From Perkinsus chesapeaki (taxonomy: Eukaryota > Perkinsozoa > Perkinsida > Perkinsidae): a stretch of 25,156 nt of DNA. The notes under the pieces were generated by a model. That model was not told the DNA's origin. It saw only the letters and a program-made list of their open reading frames with translations, and made no database searches. Where the stretch lies: the NCBI GenBank assembly GCA_013115145.1, contig JAAPAO010000532.1, positions 1 to 25,156 of the forward strand. The letters are read 5' to 3'. Made by a program: the position numbers and the translations under genes. Positions 1 through 8,148 of the stretch are shown here, in pieces (position 1 is the first letter of the stretch; each line of letters begins with the position of its first letter).

Positions 1-2
1 TT

Positions 3-779
3 TTAACTGTGTATAGAGCGCACTACAAATTTCGTTTCGGTCTAAGGTCAGCAAAGGAGGAAATAATAGAGTACATAATACGGCCGCCGTGTTCTACGGC
101 TACCAGACCACCTCGTCCAGGTCACCCCTAGCAAGTTGCTAGTAGCAACTCCTGAAGCGAAAATAGTTATGCTATATGGGAAGTAATATTTTATGAAATA
201 CTGTGAATCCTGGCTAAGCCAGGATTCATCTGGCAGGCCATTGGCCTCAGGCCAAGCCTTGGCCTGAGGCCAATGGCCTCGTCCTAGATGAGTCGAGGAC
301 TCAGAGTTATGTACTCAGGTCCGCATGATTTTGCCATCGATACCAAAAAGACAACTCTAGAATACTGGAAACCGTTCGATCACTCAGAACCATTCGTAAG
401 CTGCATAGTCGCTTTCTGTGAGAGCCCGTGCTCTAGCGCCACAATCGAACGAATGTTTTCTCGGGCACGATTGGTTTCCAGGTGAGTCGCTAAATATTGT
501 GTAAGTTACATCATGTAACTTACACGCACTGCGTGTCATTCTGGTACATGCTTTGCTTCTTCTCGGGTGTAATATGAGACCTGATACAATTTTTAAGAAA
601 ATGGCAATTGCGTGGGATTCGAAACAAAGAATGCTTCATAAGGAGCCTGCTCGGAAAGTAAGCCGAAGTACCCCCCTCTTTCCTGGTTTCCAATCGTTAT
701 CTTTGTCCTGCCTCAGGTGCATCAAGACCCCGTTGTTCTGGATACAGACAGTGGTGAAGATCAGCCTTCTCGTGCTTAA
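3..779 (+). CDS. hAT-superfamily transposase, C-terminal part (copy 1, 5' end outside window)
   Basis: The 3' part of a spliced transposase gene. Exons that keep phase are 3-120, 319-481, 579-657 and 717-779, with introns 121-318 (198 nt), 482-578 (97 nt) and 658-716 (59 nt, acceptor after a clear pyrimidine tract). The second exon encodes the hAT C-terminal dimerisation signature: EYW, a hydrophobic stretch, then SSATIERMFSRARLVS, which matches the family pattern SSA-x2-ER-x-FS. The third exon (RPDTIF, then AWDSK) is the usual tail of this domain. The last exon gives an acidic tail ending at TAA 777-779. The intron at 121-318 has the same place and phase as the fourth intron of the copy at 1439-3763. 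hAT transposases move DNA transposons by cut-and-paste in the nucleus. Whether this copy is active cannot be judged because its N-terminus is missing. Confidence 0.7.
121..318 (+). repeat. hAT intron filled with single-centre palindromes
   Basis: This intron of hAT copy 1 contains four perfect palindromes with one unpaired central base: 128-142 (7-bp arms), 134-150 (8-bp arms, overlapping the first), 204-228 (12-bp arms) and 235-279 (22-bp arms, centre C257). At the homologous position copy 2 has a 111-nt intron, which also contains palindromes (3404-3426). The donor is GTCACC after CCAG and the acceptor is ACTCAG at 313-318. Confidence 0.7.
499..536. repeat. Two overlapping hairpins inside an hAT intron
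   Basis: Within intron 482-578. The first has arms GTGTAAGTTACA (499-510) and TGTAACTTACAC (514-525) with a 3-nt loop. The second has arms ACACGCA (522-528) and TGCGTGT (530-536) around a single C. Confidence 0.85.
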
Positions 780-1271
780 TCGGTGGAGCGGGAGACCCGA
801 GGACCCCACCTTCTCGACACCATTGCCTCCCTGCGAGCTCTCGAGACAAGCAAATCCACGGCTCAGCGAGCCAGAGCAAAAAGCAAGCGACAAACGCTGG
901 GCAGTCGGCCAGATGAAAAGACGGTGAAAAAATCATCTAAGAAGCCTTCTAAGCACCGGCATAAAAGGCCCTCGACCCTGAGAGGCATAACTGATGATTT
1001 TCTGAGAAGTGGTGGTGATATGGGTATAGCATGTCTTCACATGCCACCTGGCGAAGCACTCTCCTATGAGTGTATCATATATGTAGAGGCTAACTCGGCT
1101 GAAGGAGGTGCTGCCAATGGCAAAAGACAGCGATCTAGCAAAGGGAGTTCATCAGTTCAATATATCCTTTTCTATCCAGAGTCACAAGAGCGAAGCGATG
1201 CCAGTTATGATCTTGATGCCATTCGCGGGAAGTTCTGCACTGGGGAACTCGACTTTCCCGACGAAGAGTAG
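780..1271 (+). pseudogene. Same-frame extension behind the stop of hAT copy 1
   Basis: After the TAA at 777-779 the same frame stays open for 163 codons to the TAG at 1269-1271. It first encodes a strongly basic region resembling a nuclear localisation signal (KKSSKKPSKHRHKRP), then a mixed segment containing YILFYPESQ, and ends with the acidic tail ELDFPDEE. There is no ATG near its start. It is therefore either the 3' coding end of a transposase cut off by a CAA-to-TAA type nonsense change, or an unrelated ORF that is in frame by chance. No domain was recognised. The shift from basic to acidic composition looks more like protein than random translation. Confidence 0.4.
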
Positions 1272-1438
1272 CAGTGTTACCCTTCTTGCTACTATAGGAC
1301 AGCGTCTTGACTCTCATGTCTGATTCAATAATGAACTGCACACTCAATACTGTTTCAACATACTCTTCGTAGGAACAATTTTGTTTGCTAACGTTCGTGC
1401 GTTTGACGTATCTCTGACAGTTGACTTCAGCCTTCCAT

Positions 1439-3763
1439 ATGACAAAAACTCCATCAGCCTCCAGCAAGCCCACTAAGGAAGCTCCGGCTGACTTCGACTT
1501 TGAAGCTCATTTTGTTAACGGGCCAGGCGTCGATCCGAAAGATAAATCGGCCACCAGAGTAGTAACATGTGTTCACTGTCGTAAAAGTCGCCGATGAAAT
1601 GCGACTCGAGACAAAGCGCACATCTGGTTTGATCATCGAGAGATTTTAACTGGCCTGGGAGTTGTACCTGTCAAGAATAGCACGCCCGGGCGTCGGAGAA
1701 GCCTTAGCCGGAAAAGTACTAGCCCACGGCGCTCCCCGAACTCCTTCAAGGATATGCCGATGAGTAACCCTCTACGTGGTTCTTTAGCTGCCGGCAAACG
1801 TTCTGTGGAGCGAAGCACTAACAAGAAATCAAAACAGAAAACGAGCCCATGTCTCGTTGATTTATCCACAGCTGGAACTCCGGCGCCGAGTCGACATTCG
1901 AGCTCTCCCATTCGCGGGTCGAAGGCTTCTACTTCCTCAGTATGGTCCCCTGGACTAACAAAGTCTCAGATATCTAAATTCTGGCTCATGCTCGTGGAAG
2001 GGTGCTTTGTCAACGATTTTCCAGTAGATCGGTTCCTCAAGGACGAGAACATAACGCTGGCGCTAGATAGGTTGCGTCCTGGTTATGCAAAGTCATCTGC
2101 GAATATCTGCTTGGATGTGAGTCATATGGAGCAAAGTATAGTACAAGAAGCACTGGCTCGTGCAGTTCATACGATATCGAGTAAAGTGTCACGGCAACCA
2201 CTTGCAGTGCTGGCCATACAAGTACACGAATCGGAGGCTCGGATGGGTCCGTGCGCGATCACCGCGTGTGCTTGTATATGGCAAGGATCGAAAGACAGAG
2301 CGGGAGAGGCTTGTACAGTACCACTGCGTGGGACTATGCTACCTGAGCACCTATCCACGATGTCTACAGCGTCTTCTGGTCCGCGATTGGTACACTCCTC
2401 CGATATGGGTAAGCTTATATTCGAATTCGTTGAAAAAGACTGCACCGATCTGCTCAAAGAATGTGATACCCATTTTGTAAAGACTACATGAGACTTCTTC
2501 TATCAGGTGGAGCCACGGTCGTGGGAGTTGCTACTGACAACCAGATTCTCGCGGATGCCTTTGCCAGCAGATCCCCATCCCAGCTAATCGTCATGTCTTT
2601 CTCTGATACTCTCAAGGGTGCTCTTGAGGCTTGCTTACGCGCTGACGATGCCTTCAAGCCTACTATAGAGGTTGTAAAAGAACTTCTAGAACTCTTGGAG
2701 GCATACAAAGCCGATACACGGTGTCCGGCTCTTCCATCACTGGCAGCAAACTGGACTTCAAAACTGGAGTTTGTAATCGAAAACTGGAGGTCGATCAAAA
2801 ACTACTTATCCGATATGGGAGAGCAGGAAAATTGGAGGAGGTACGCTGCGCACTGTACACAAGAAATTTCAACTCGACTTTTAGTATGAAAGCAGGCCTC
2901 AGAATGATTCACTCGAATGTATCACAAGCCTTCCTGCCCCCCGAAGCACAACAGGGCTTCCAGACAGTTGTTGAAAAACTGCGCTCCGTAGAAACTCTTA
3001 TACAGAAGCTGAACGATCCCAGTACCAGTTTGTTTCGAGGGATTTGCCTGATTGGCGACTTCCTGGAAAACGAATTGGTTCTACCAGAGATCGAAAGAGC
3101 GTAAGAAAGTTACTGCGTACCTATTACTGGACCCCACCTCTTTAGGAGTATTTTTATATTGAACTACTTTGGTTGGTTAAGGAGGTTTGATCCGCCGGCT
3201 TATCAGGATACGGATGAGTGGATTCGCGAGAATGCCAGCGGAATTGCAACGGATATCCAGAGATTCAACGATCGTAGGGTGGCGGATGGCATTCCGGCTG
3301 TCCCGCTTGATGCGGGCGCATCAACACTAGTCGACTACTTCAATCGCGACGGTAAGTAGGAAACTTAGATTAATCCCTGAGGTCACTAGTAATGACTCAC
3401 TACGACTCCCAGACTGGGAGTCCCAGTCAACTAGATCGATCTTGTATTGTTATCTTGATTAGGTGAGCATGCTGATATTAGCGTTCCTCTGATGAAGAAA
3501 ATGACAGCTTTTCAATACTGGAGACAGAAGCATAGCAGCGACGCGTTCGCCAAATATATTTTCTGGTCCACAATATGCCCGTGCAATGTTGATGAAGCGA
3601 GGCATATTTTCCGAGGGTAACGAAGCAGATGGAAATTCAATGAATTTCCTGAATTCAAATCACCTTCAGGTCAGTGGATTTATTAAACTCTTTCCTCAGT
3701 CCCGTCACACCTGAAAAAACATTTTGCCGAGGCCTCATTAGATGGAAGCTTGATAGTAAATGA
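1439..3763 (+). CDS. hAT-superfamily transposase, six exons, with one in-frame TGA (copy 2)
   Basis: Phase-consistent exons are 1439-2408, 2483-2840, 2885-3100, 3146-3351, 3463-3616 and 3670-3763; they sum to 1998 nt (665 codons plus stop). Domains in order: a BED-type zinc finger (C44-x2-C47 ... N54-A-T-R ... H61-x4-H66); a Ser/Lys/Arg-rich linker; a block ending DRLRPGYAKSS that matches the usual lead-in of hAT catalytic domains; GGATVVGVATDN (residues 332-343), the conserved T-D-N strand of the RNase H-like fold; a helical region with NWTSKLEF near the usual RW site; LRRFDPPAY; and the C-terminal dimerisation segment (FQYW ... PCNVDEARHIF ... TPEKTF). Codon 53 is TGA (1595-1597), inside the zinc finger between the Cys and His pairs, so as read the gene is interrupted once. 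Everything downstream stays open through five introns, which suggests recent inactivation or another way past the stop. Confidence 0.75.
3352..3462 (+). repeat. Fourth intron of hAT copy 2 with chained palindrome
   Basis: A 111-nt intron (donor GTAAGT, acceptor TTGATTAG). It carries GACTCCCAG (3404-3412), A, CTGGGAGTC (3414-3422), and the right arm folds again with TCCCAG (3421-3426) around G3420. The result is three alternating inverted units with single-base spacers. Confidence 0.85.
3617..3669 (+). repeat. Fifth intron of hAT copy 2 with palindrome
   Basis: A 53-nt intron (donor GTAACG, acceptor CACCTTCAG). It contains a perfect 9-bp palindrome: GGAAATTCA (3631-3639), A3640, TGAATTTCC (3641-3649). 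Splicing here is needed to avoid a TAA at 3618 and restores the dimerisation domain tail. Confidence 0.75.
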
Positions 3764-4441
3764 CTTATTTAAAATAAGGTCTTTCGACTTCAACAGTTGG
3801 GTGTTGTGTTCTTTGCATCAGAAGCTAGTCCACATTGCATTAGGCAGGTACACAAGATTTCACGAAATTTCGTGAAATTTCGTGAAAGTTCACTTGAAAT
3901 TTCAACGATTTCATCGGCCTCATGAAATTTCTGAAATTTCATGAAATTTCAGAAGTGAAATTTCACGTGAAATTTCAAAGCGGCACACCCTAGTTGTGAT
4001 AGTCGCTGGTACTACTAGCTCGGCTCGTCTCGCATTCTGAGTCTGCAAAGAAATAATATCCTGTAACCTGAATCAATAAAACTGAGAGGCACAATGCCGT
4101 AGTAGGCTCACCAGAGCTGTCGAGTGCTTACATCTTCCAAATATTTACCTCGCAGACCAAAATCAGTCTCGAGTTCCCGTCGGCCAGCTGGAAAAGACGA
4201 GCTGCATCTGAAGTTTACGAATCGACTTGGGCATTGCTGACTCAGCAATGCTGAGATATACAGGCTACAAAAGCTGTGCACTCTGGACTGCCTTCAACAC
4301 TTGGTTTAGCATATGCGGCCCCAACGGCCTCAAGGAAGCTGGAAAGGTGAACACTGCATGATTGGAGACTCAGTTTCCGAGACTGTATGTTGTGCGATGA
4401 ATGTTGGGCTTACCCAACGAATTCATATTTGACATCTAGCA
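3764..4441. other. Intergenic stretch with AT palindrome, GAAATTTC array and single-centre palindrome
   Basis: No convincing ORF. It holds a palindrome at 3764-3778 (CTTATTT, A, AAATAAG) right after the hAT stop, the GAAATTTC cluster at 3857-3977, and a 10-bp-arm palindrome at 4231-4251 (GCATTGCTGA, C, TCAGCAATGC). It may include the 3' end of the hAT element; no terminal inverted repeat could be assigned by eye. Confidence 0.6.
3857..3977. repeat. GAAATTTC palindromic octamer array
   Basis: Eight exact copies of the self-complementary octamer GAAATTTC lie within about 120 nt (first at 3864-3871, last at 3969-3976), with spacers of 1-26 nt that are often GT, AT or ACGT. Larger palindromes result: 3920-3944 has 12-bp arms around T3932, and there are also even-centred ones. 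The spacing is irregular, so this is not a simple tandem repeat. Nothing indicates a protein. It could be a low-complexity insertion, a binding-site cluster, or a product of the same fold-back process as the other palindromes here. Confidence 0.8.
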
Positions 4442-4643
4442 CGGGACAGCTAGCGACTGCTCCCAAGAACAGATCAGGGTGCTGAACTCGGGCCCAGGCC
4501 GCGACGCTCTAAAACGAGATAACATGTACTGACAAGTTGATAACACGACTATGGGGGATTACCCCAGAAAAGCTGCAACCAGTCGAAACAAACTTGACTC
4601 CGGTGAGGTTATACATCTTGATGAGATACTCTCGGAAGTTCCA
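4442..4643 (-). repeat. Diverged duplicated segment, unit A (minus-strand frame)
   Basis: This segment matches 6440-6645 over about 200 nt with small indels. Shared stretches include GAACAGATCAGGGTGCTGAA and GTGAGGTTATAC. On the minus strand both copies translate to related peptides: YLIKMYNLTGVKFV here against YLIKTYNLTGLKFV in unit B, followed by GCS and GV-x-P in both. Several differences fall on third codon positions, which hints that the segment was once, or still is, an exon of a duplicated gene. Family unknown. The open frame around this unit runs from about 4745 down to 4509 with no clear start. Confidence 0.6.
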
Positions 4644-5145
4644 ACTTGGGGCAAGCCGTTGGATGAATCTGCAGAGCTTCAAAATTCGTAAACCCATGTA
4701 GAAAAGAAGCCAGGAAAGGCGCCCTGAATGCGAAAAACCTGCCACAATGAGTGAAATTGTGGAACGAGAATCTAAAAAATCAGAAGTGACACAAGTATAC
4801 TGAACATTGTTGAACGCAGCAGAAGCCCAAAGATCAAGATATGTTGACCAACCGACATTGTCGATAGACTAACTAGTCGAGTGCTAATTACTATTAGTGG
4901 TTGTCGATTCGACAACGCCCTATCAGATATTACAAGCCAAAAGTTGATTGACACCGGGTTTACCGGTACTATTCGGTGAACCAAAGCTGTCCGTGATGAA
5001 TGATAAGTGATCGAGAGAGTGGGATGATATTATCATTAGATGGAAAAACGATACGGTTCGTAACTTAACGCTCCGTTGGAGTGAAAACAATCATAGATTA
5101 TGAGAGTATCCCGGCAGCCCAGACTTGCCCGACGGCTCGAGCCTG
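4644..5145. other. Region without a supported gene
   Basis: Short open frames only. One perfect palindrome lies at 4900-4916 (GTTGTCGA, T, TCGACAAC). No other structured element was recognised. Confidence 0.5.
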
Positions 5146-5481
5146 CTACCAATTATCGAAGGAGTTAATACCGAAAGTACGACCTATTCTGAGGTAGATG
5201 TGGTTACCATTGAAGATCTCCCGATAACCGGATTCTATATACCACATACACTGCGGCAACCCGGTCTTGTTTATTAAGGTATGGATGCATTCGGGAAGAA
5301 TCTTGTTGTAGCAATCTACAAGCTGGACGTTGTCGCATTTGTGCACCGTACCAGTCGGCGATTTCATTTGGATATCAGCAAGTATATGAGTATCATTGCG
5401 TTCTGAGACATACCAGTCCATAATCCATCCCAAAGAATTTTCTCCATGGAAATGTTTTTTTGTAGGAAACGTCATGTACAA
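5146..5481 (-). CDS. Unidentified ORF, 111 codons
   Basis: Minus-strand frame from 5481 to the stop at 5146. The product has a mixed, protein-like composition with several Cys and Trp residues (GWIMDWYVSE, LPQCMWYIES). It lies between the two copies of the duplicated segment, on the strand where those copies keep a shared reading, so it may be an exon or relic of the same locus. No family was recognised and splice boundaries were not resolved. It could also be a chance ORF. Confidence 0.3.
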   Translation of the reverse strand: MYMTFPTKKHFHGENSLGWIMDWYVSERNDTHILADIQMKSPTGTVHKCDNVQLVDCYNKILPECIHTLINKTGLPQCMWYIESGYREIFNGNHIYLRIGRTFGINSFDNW

Positions 5482-5594
5482 AGATGACTTCTTATAACTT
5501 CGAAGCAGTGAGGATCAACACTAACTTTTTCATTCGCTCACCACTGGAGGGTCGTAGTGGCAGGCCCACACAGGTACCGCGCGCCAGCGCGTCA

Positions 5595-5666
5595 CCCCGG
5601 GGGGGGGGGGGGCCCCCCCCCCCCCCCCCCCCGGCCCCCCCCGCCCCCCCCCCCCCCCCCGGGGGG
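5595..5666. repeat. Poly-G/poly-C homopolymer tract
   Basis: C4, G14 (5599-5612), C20 (5613-5632), GG, C8, G, C17 (5644-5660) and G6 (5661-5666). G runs followed by longer C runs make an almost uninterrupted self-complementary tract, flanked by GCGCGCCAGCGCG. It could form a very stable hairpin or G-quadruplex, or it could be an assembly or polymerase artefact. Proline/glycine ORFs across it are composition artefacts. Confidence 0.9.
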
Positions 5667-5966
5667 CACGCCACTTCCGCAGTCTTCTTTTGCAGCCGTT
5701 CTCTTAAGCTATTATCCGCAACCCGTCGGTTGTTGTGTTCGGGCATCCAACTGTCGTCAGAGTGCACTAAACGCTTAGCATCTCATGGTGACGTGACGAT
5801 GGTGGTGACGGTTCGGCGACTGTTTCCATCATCACAAATGGGTCACAAGTAGGTTCACAGATAGGGGGCCAAATAGGTTCAACCAACTGATTCTGAGTTA
5901 TAGTAAGTGAATCAGTGGTGAAGAAAAATAAGCGATTAGTAGTAAACAGCCATGAAGATGATTGTG

Positions 5967-6027
5967 AGAAATGATAACTCCAAACTAATAACAGGGCCCC
6001 TGTTATTAGTTTGGAGTTATCATTTCT
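5967..6027. repeat. 61-nt perfect palindrome, 30-bp arms, one-base centre
   Basis: The left arm 5967-5996 is exactly reverse-complementary to the right arm 5998-6027, and only C5997 is unpaired. The arms are ordinary mixed sequence (ATAACTCC and TTAGTTTGG within them), not simple repeat. The match ends abruptly on both sides (G5966 against G6028). Smaller palindromes follow at 6055-6069 and 6185-6199. This is the longest member of the palindrome class in this window. Confidence 0.95.
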
Positions 6028-6439
6028 GTTACAGGGGTGTCGATCCTCGAAGGAATCCTACGGTAGGATAACCTCTTCGATAGTATCAGTGGTGCACTAT
6101 GTCGGAGCTGGTAAACTTCAGTTTGATAACAGGATGGTTGTCCGTTACGGGGATAATGAATAAAGTATTAAAGATGATAAACTACATGTACGGTACATGA
6201 TATACCTCGATGAACTGACGAACATTGCGACTCCGGACGCGAAATCGAAGATCCCAGTGGCAAAATTGAATGACCTTGTTGAGAGAGCTTGAACGTATTA
6301 TTTGATGATAAAGCGAATTTTTATACGAACGACAGTATGAGCATCTGTGCCTTCGGGTGTAAAATATCTCCTTTTCATTGCGGACGGGGAAATAACATGA
6401 ATGAATCTCTCTGGAAAGATTAAACTCCATGAAGCTTTG
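6028..6439. other. Region without a supported gene
   Basis: Contains two 7-bp single-centre palindromes: 6055-6069 (ATCCTAC, G, GTAGGAT) and 6185-6199 (CATGTAC, G, GTACATG). A minus-strand open frame (6430-6182) has no recognisable content. Confidence 0.5.
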
Positions 6440-6645
6440 TCGGGAAAGCTAGCTATGGGCCATAGTCTATAACTCCCAGGAACAGATCAGGGTGCTGAAC
6501 ACGGGGCCATGCTGCGAGACTCTGAAATAACTCACGGGTGAGTTGACGACGCAATTATAGGGGAGTACCCCGGCACAGCTGCAACCCATCAGAACAAATT
6601 TGAGTCCAGTGAGGTTATACGTCTTAATGAGGTACCCGTGGGACG
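6440..6645 (-). repeat. Diverged duplicated segment, unit B (minus-strand frame)
   Basis: Second copy of the segment at 4442-4643, about 2 kb away in direct orientation. Its minus-strand frame gives YLIKTYNLTGLKFV and GCSCAGVLP, matching unit A at most aligned positions. It contains a 7-bp inverted repeat, AACTCAC/GTGAGTT (6529-6544, 2-nt centre), where unit A has a different sequence. The enclosing frame continues to 6712. Confidence 0.6.
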
Positions 6646-7902
6646 ATACCAGATCGGCTATTGCCTGTGTCACGGTGAGTAATGTAAGGTCGGCGGCTGT
6701 TGCGGAGGTCAACGGGAGCGATTGCCCATAGGACGTACCACCAAATACTGCCGGGTTACAGATCGCTCAATTACAGACGGTCGAAGGCCACAGTATCCCA
6801 TCTATGTTCAAGAGCCGCCACAATGCTTTGTGTGCACAAACCGATAAAGAGCAAATCCGAAGGAAAGTCGTTGATCTCCTCTCGGTTTGAGTTGCCTCTC
6901 ACATCGATTATAACCAGCTGAAGAGCAGGGGAATGACAGACCGAGCAGCAGTTAACTTATGTACTTGAGTTGAACTCAATGACTTCCCGAGGGCTTCACA
7001 AGTTCTGTAGTGTATAGATACAGCTGCTTGAATGTACCTGGAAAAACGGTTGATGGATTATGAGTCCGATGTCAAGTAGTTGGATTCCTGAACAAATATG
7101 TTCTTTTCAGATAAAGCAAGGAGAAGCACGGAGCGAGGAACGGCGCCAAACTGGCAGTGTAGATTATCATTTTATCAAAGCCGATTGACTGCTACGGCAA
7201 CTTACAGACTGGGATACACACTCTTAGTACAAAGTCGAGCATAGGAGGAGCGAAGATACAAGATGAGTATCGAGCAGGTTATTCAGAATAAGTTGTCGAT
7301 GATTTCATACCGTTCGTGACGCCCGGCCGTGTAATTATGACATCGAAGATCACTTATGATTTACAAAGATCGTTTATGTCGTACACGTAGTAAAAGCGAA
7401 ATTAACTCTCTTAAAGATTGCGTTTGTAAGTATGAGTTCCGCAATATGCGTTCAACTTGCCGTTCCTTGCCGTTCAACTTGCAGCCCTCAAATATATCTA
7501 AGCAGTTCAACACATCCATAAGCCAGTATGCTTTATCGATACTATCTTATACAGAAATGCACTTCGACCTCAAACAAGGGGTATAATCAGTTTAACATAA
7601 TCAGTGTATCTCATTATCGCTTTAAAAAATTCGTATTTTCGGTTATCGAATAATTTCAAATTATCAATAACCGAAATGGTAGGTTTATCGTAACCCTGGT
7701 GAGAGTGTCTACGGGTGTGAAGGGGGCGCAACTCCATTATATCTCGAGTGCTCTGTGTCACACAAGTTTTATGTGAGTTATAGGCTAACGTATACTGCCA
7801 TTGTCACTGTACGGTTCACCGAATACGAATGCAACTAATGCCAAGAGTTCCAACTTGCCATACGTGTAAAGGACAGCTGCTAACTACTACTTTTTGTTCA
7901 TA
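6646..7902. other. Repeat-rich stretch without a supported gene
   Basis: Only short ORFs. Structures seen are a palindrome at 6965-6979 (TTGAGTT, G, AACTCAA), a decayed palindrome at 7637-7676 (outer arms TTTCGGTTAT/ATAACCGAAA intact, inner part with one indel and one mismatch, centre C) and a short direct repeat of TTGCCGTTC near 7458-7483. Confidence 0.5.
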
Positions 7903-8133
7903 TTATTGGATGGTTTCATTTCTGTTGCATATCGGTACGATCAGTGCGATAGTACTCGATATTATCAATACGGCAATGACTTCGGTTGAATGATGTTTGG
8001 TTTCTAACGGAGTGTCTCTTGTGGACCAAACTGCCACGATTACATCACCTGCCAGTTTCGGTATGATGTCAAGTGAAAAGCGTGAGCCACTGATGAACCA
8101 AACAACTAGAAATAAAGCAATATCACAAGACAT
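7903..8133 (-). CDS. Small ORF with N-terminal hydrophobic segment
   Basis: The ATG is at 8133, only 15 nt downstream of the LC8 stop and on the same strand; the frame runs 76 codons to the TAA at 7903-7905. The product starts MSCDIALFLVVWFISGS, which resembles a signal peptide, and has a second hydrophobic segment near its C-terminus (VIAVLIISSTIALIVPI). It would be a short secreted or membrane protein. No homolog is recognised and there is no independent support beyond its position in a tightly packed same-strand gene series. Confidence 0.35.
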   Translation of the reverse strand: MSCDIALFLVVWFISGSRFSLDIIPKLAGDVIVAVWSTRDTPLETKHHSTEVIAVLIISSTIALIVPICNRNETIQ

Positions 8134-8148
8134 GTGGGCCGTGCGACA

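Noticed and set aside
3857-3977. CRISPR-like array
   Set aside because: The repeats are 8 nt, self-complementary, irregularly spaced and have no unique spacers.
5484-5852. Proline- and glycine-rich ORFs on both strands
   Set aside because: They exist only because the frame crosses the poly-C/poly-G tract.
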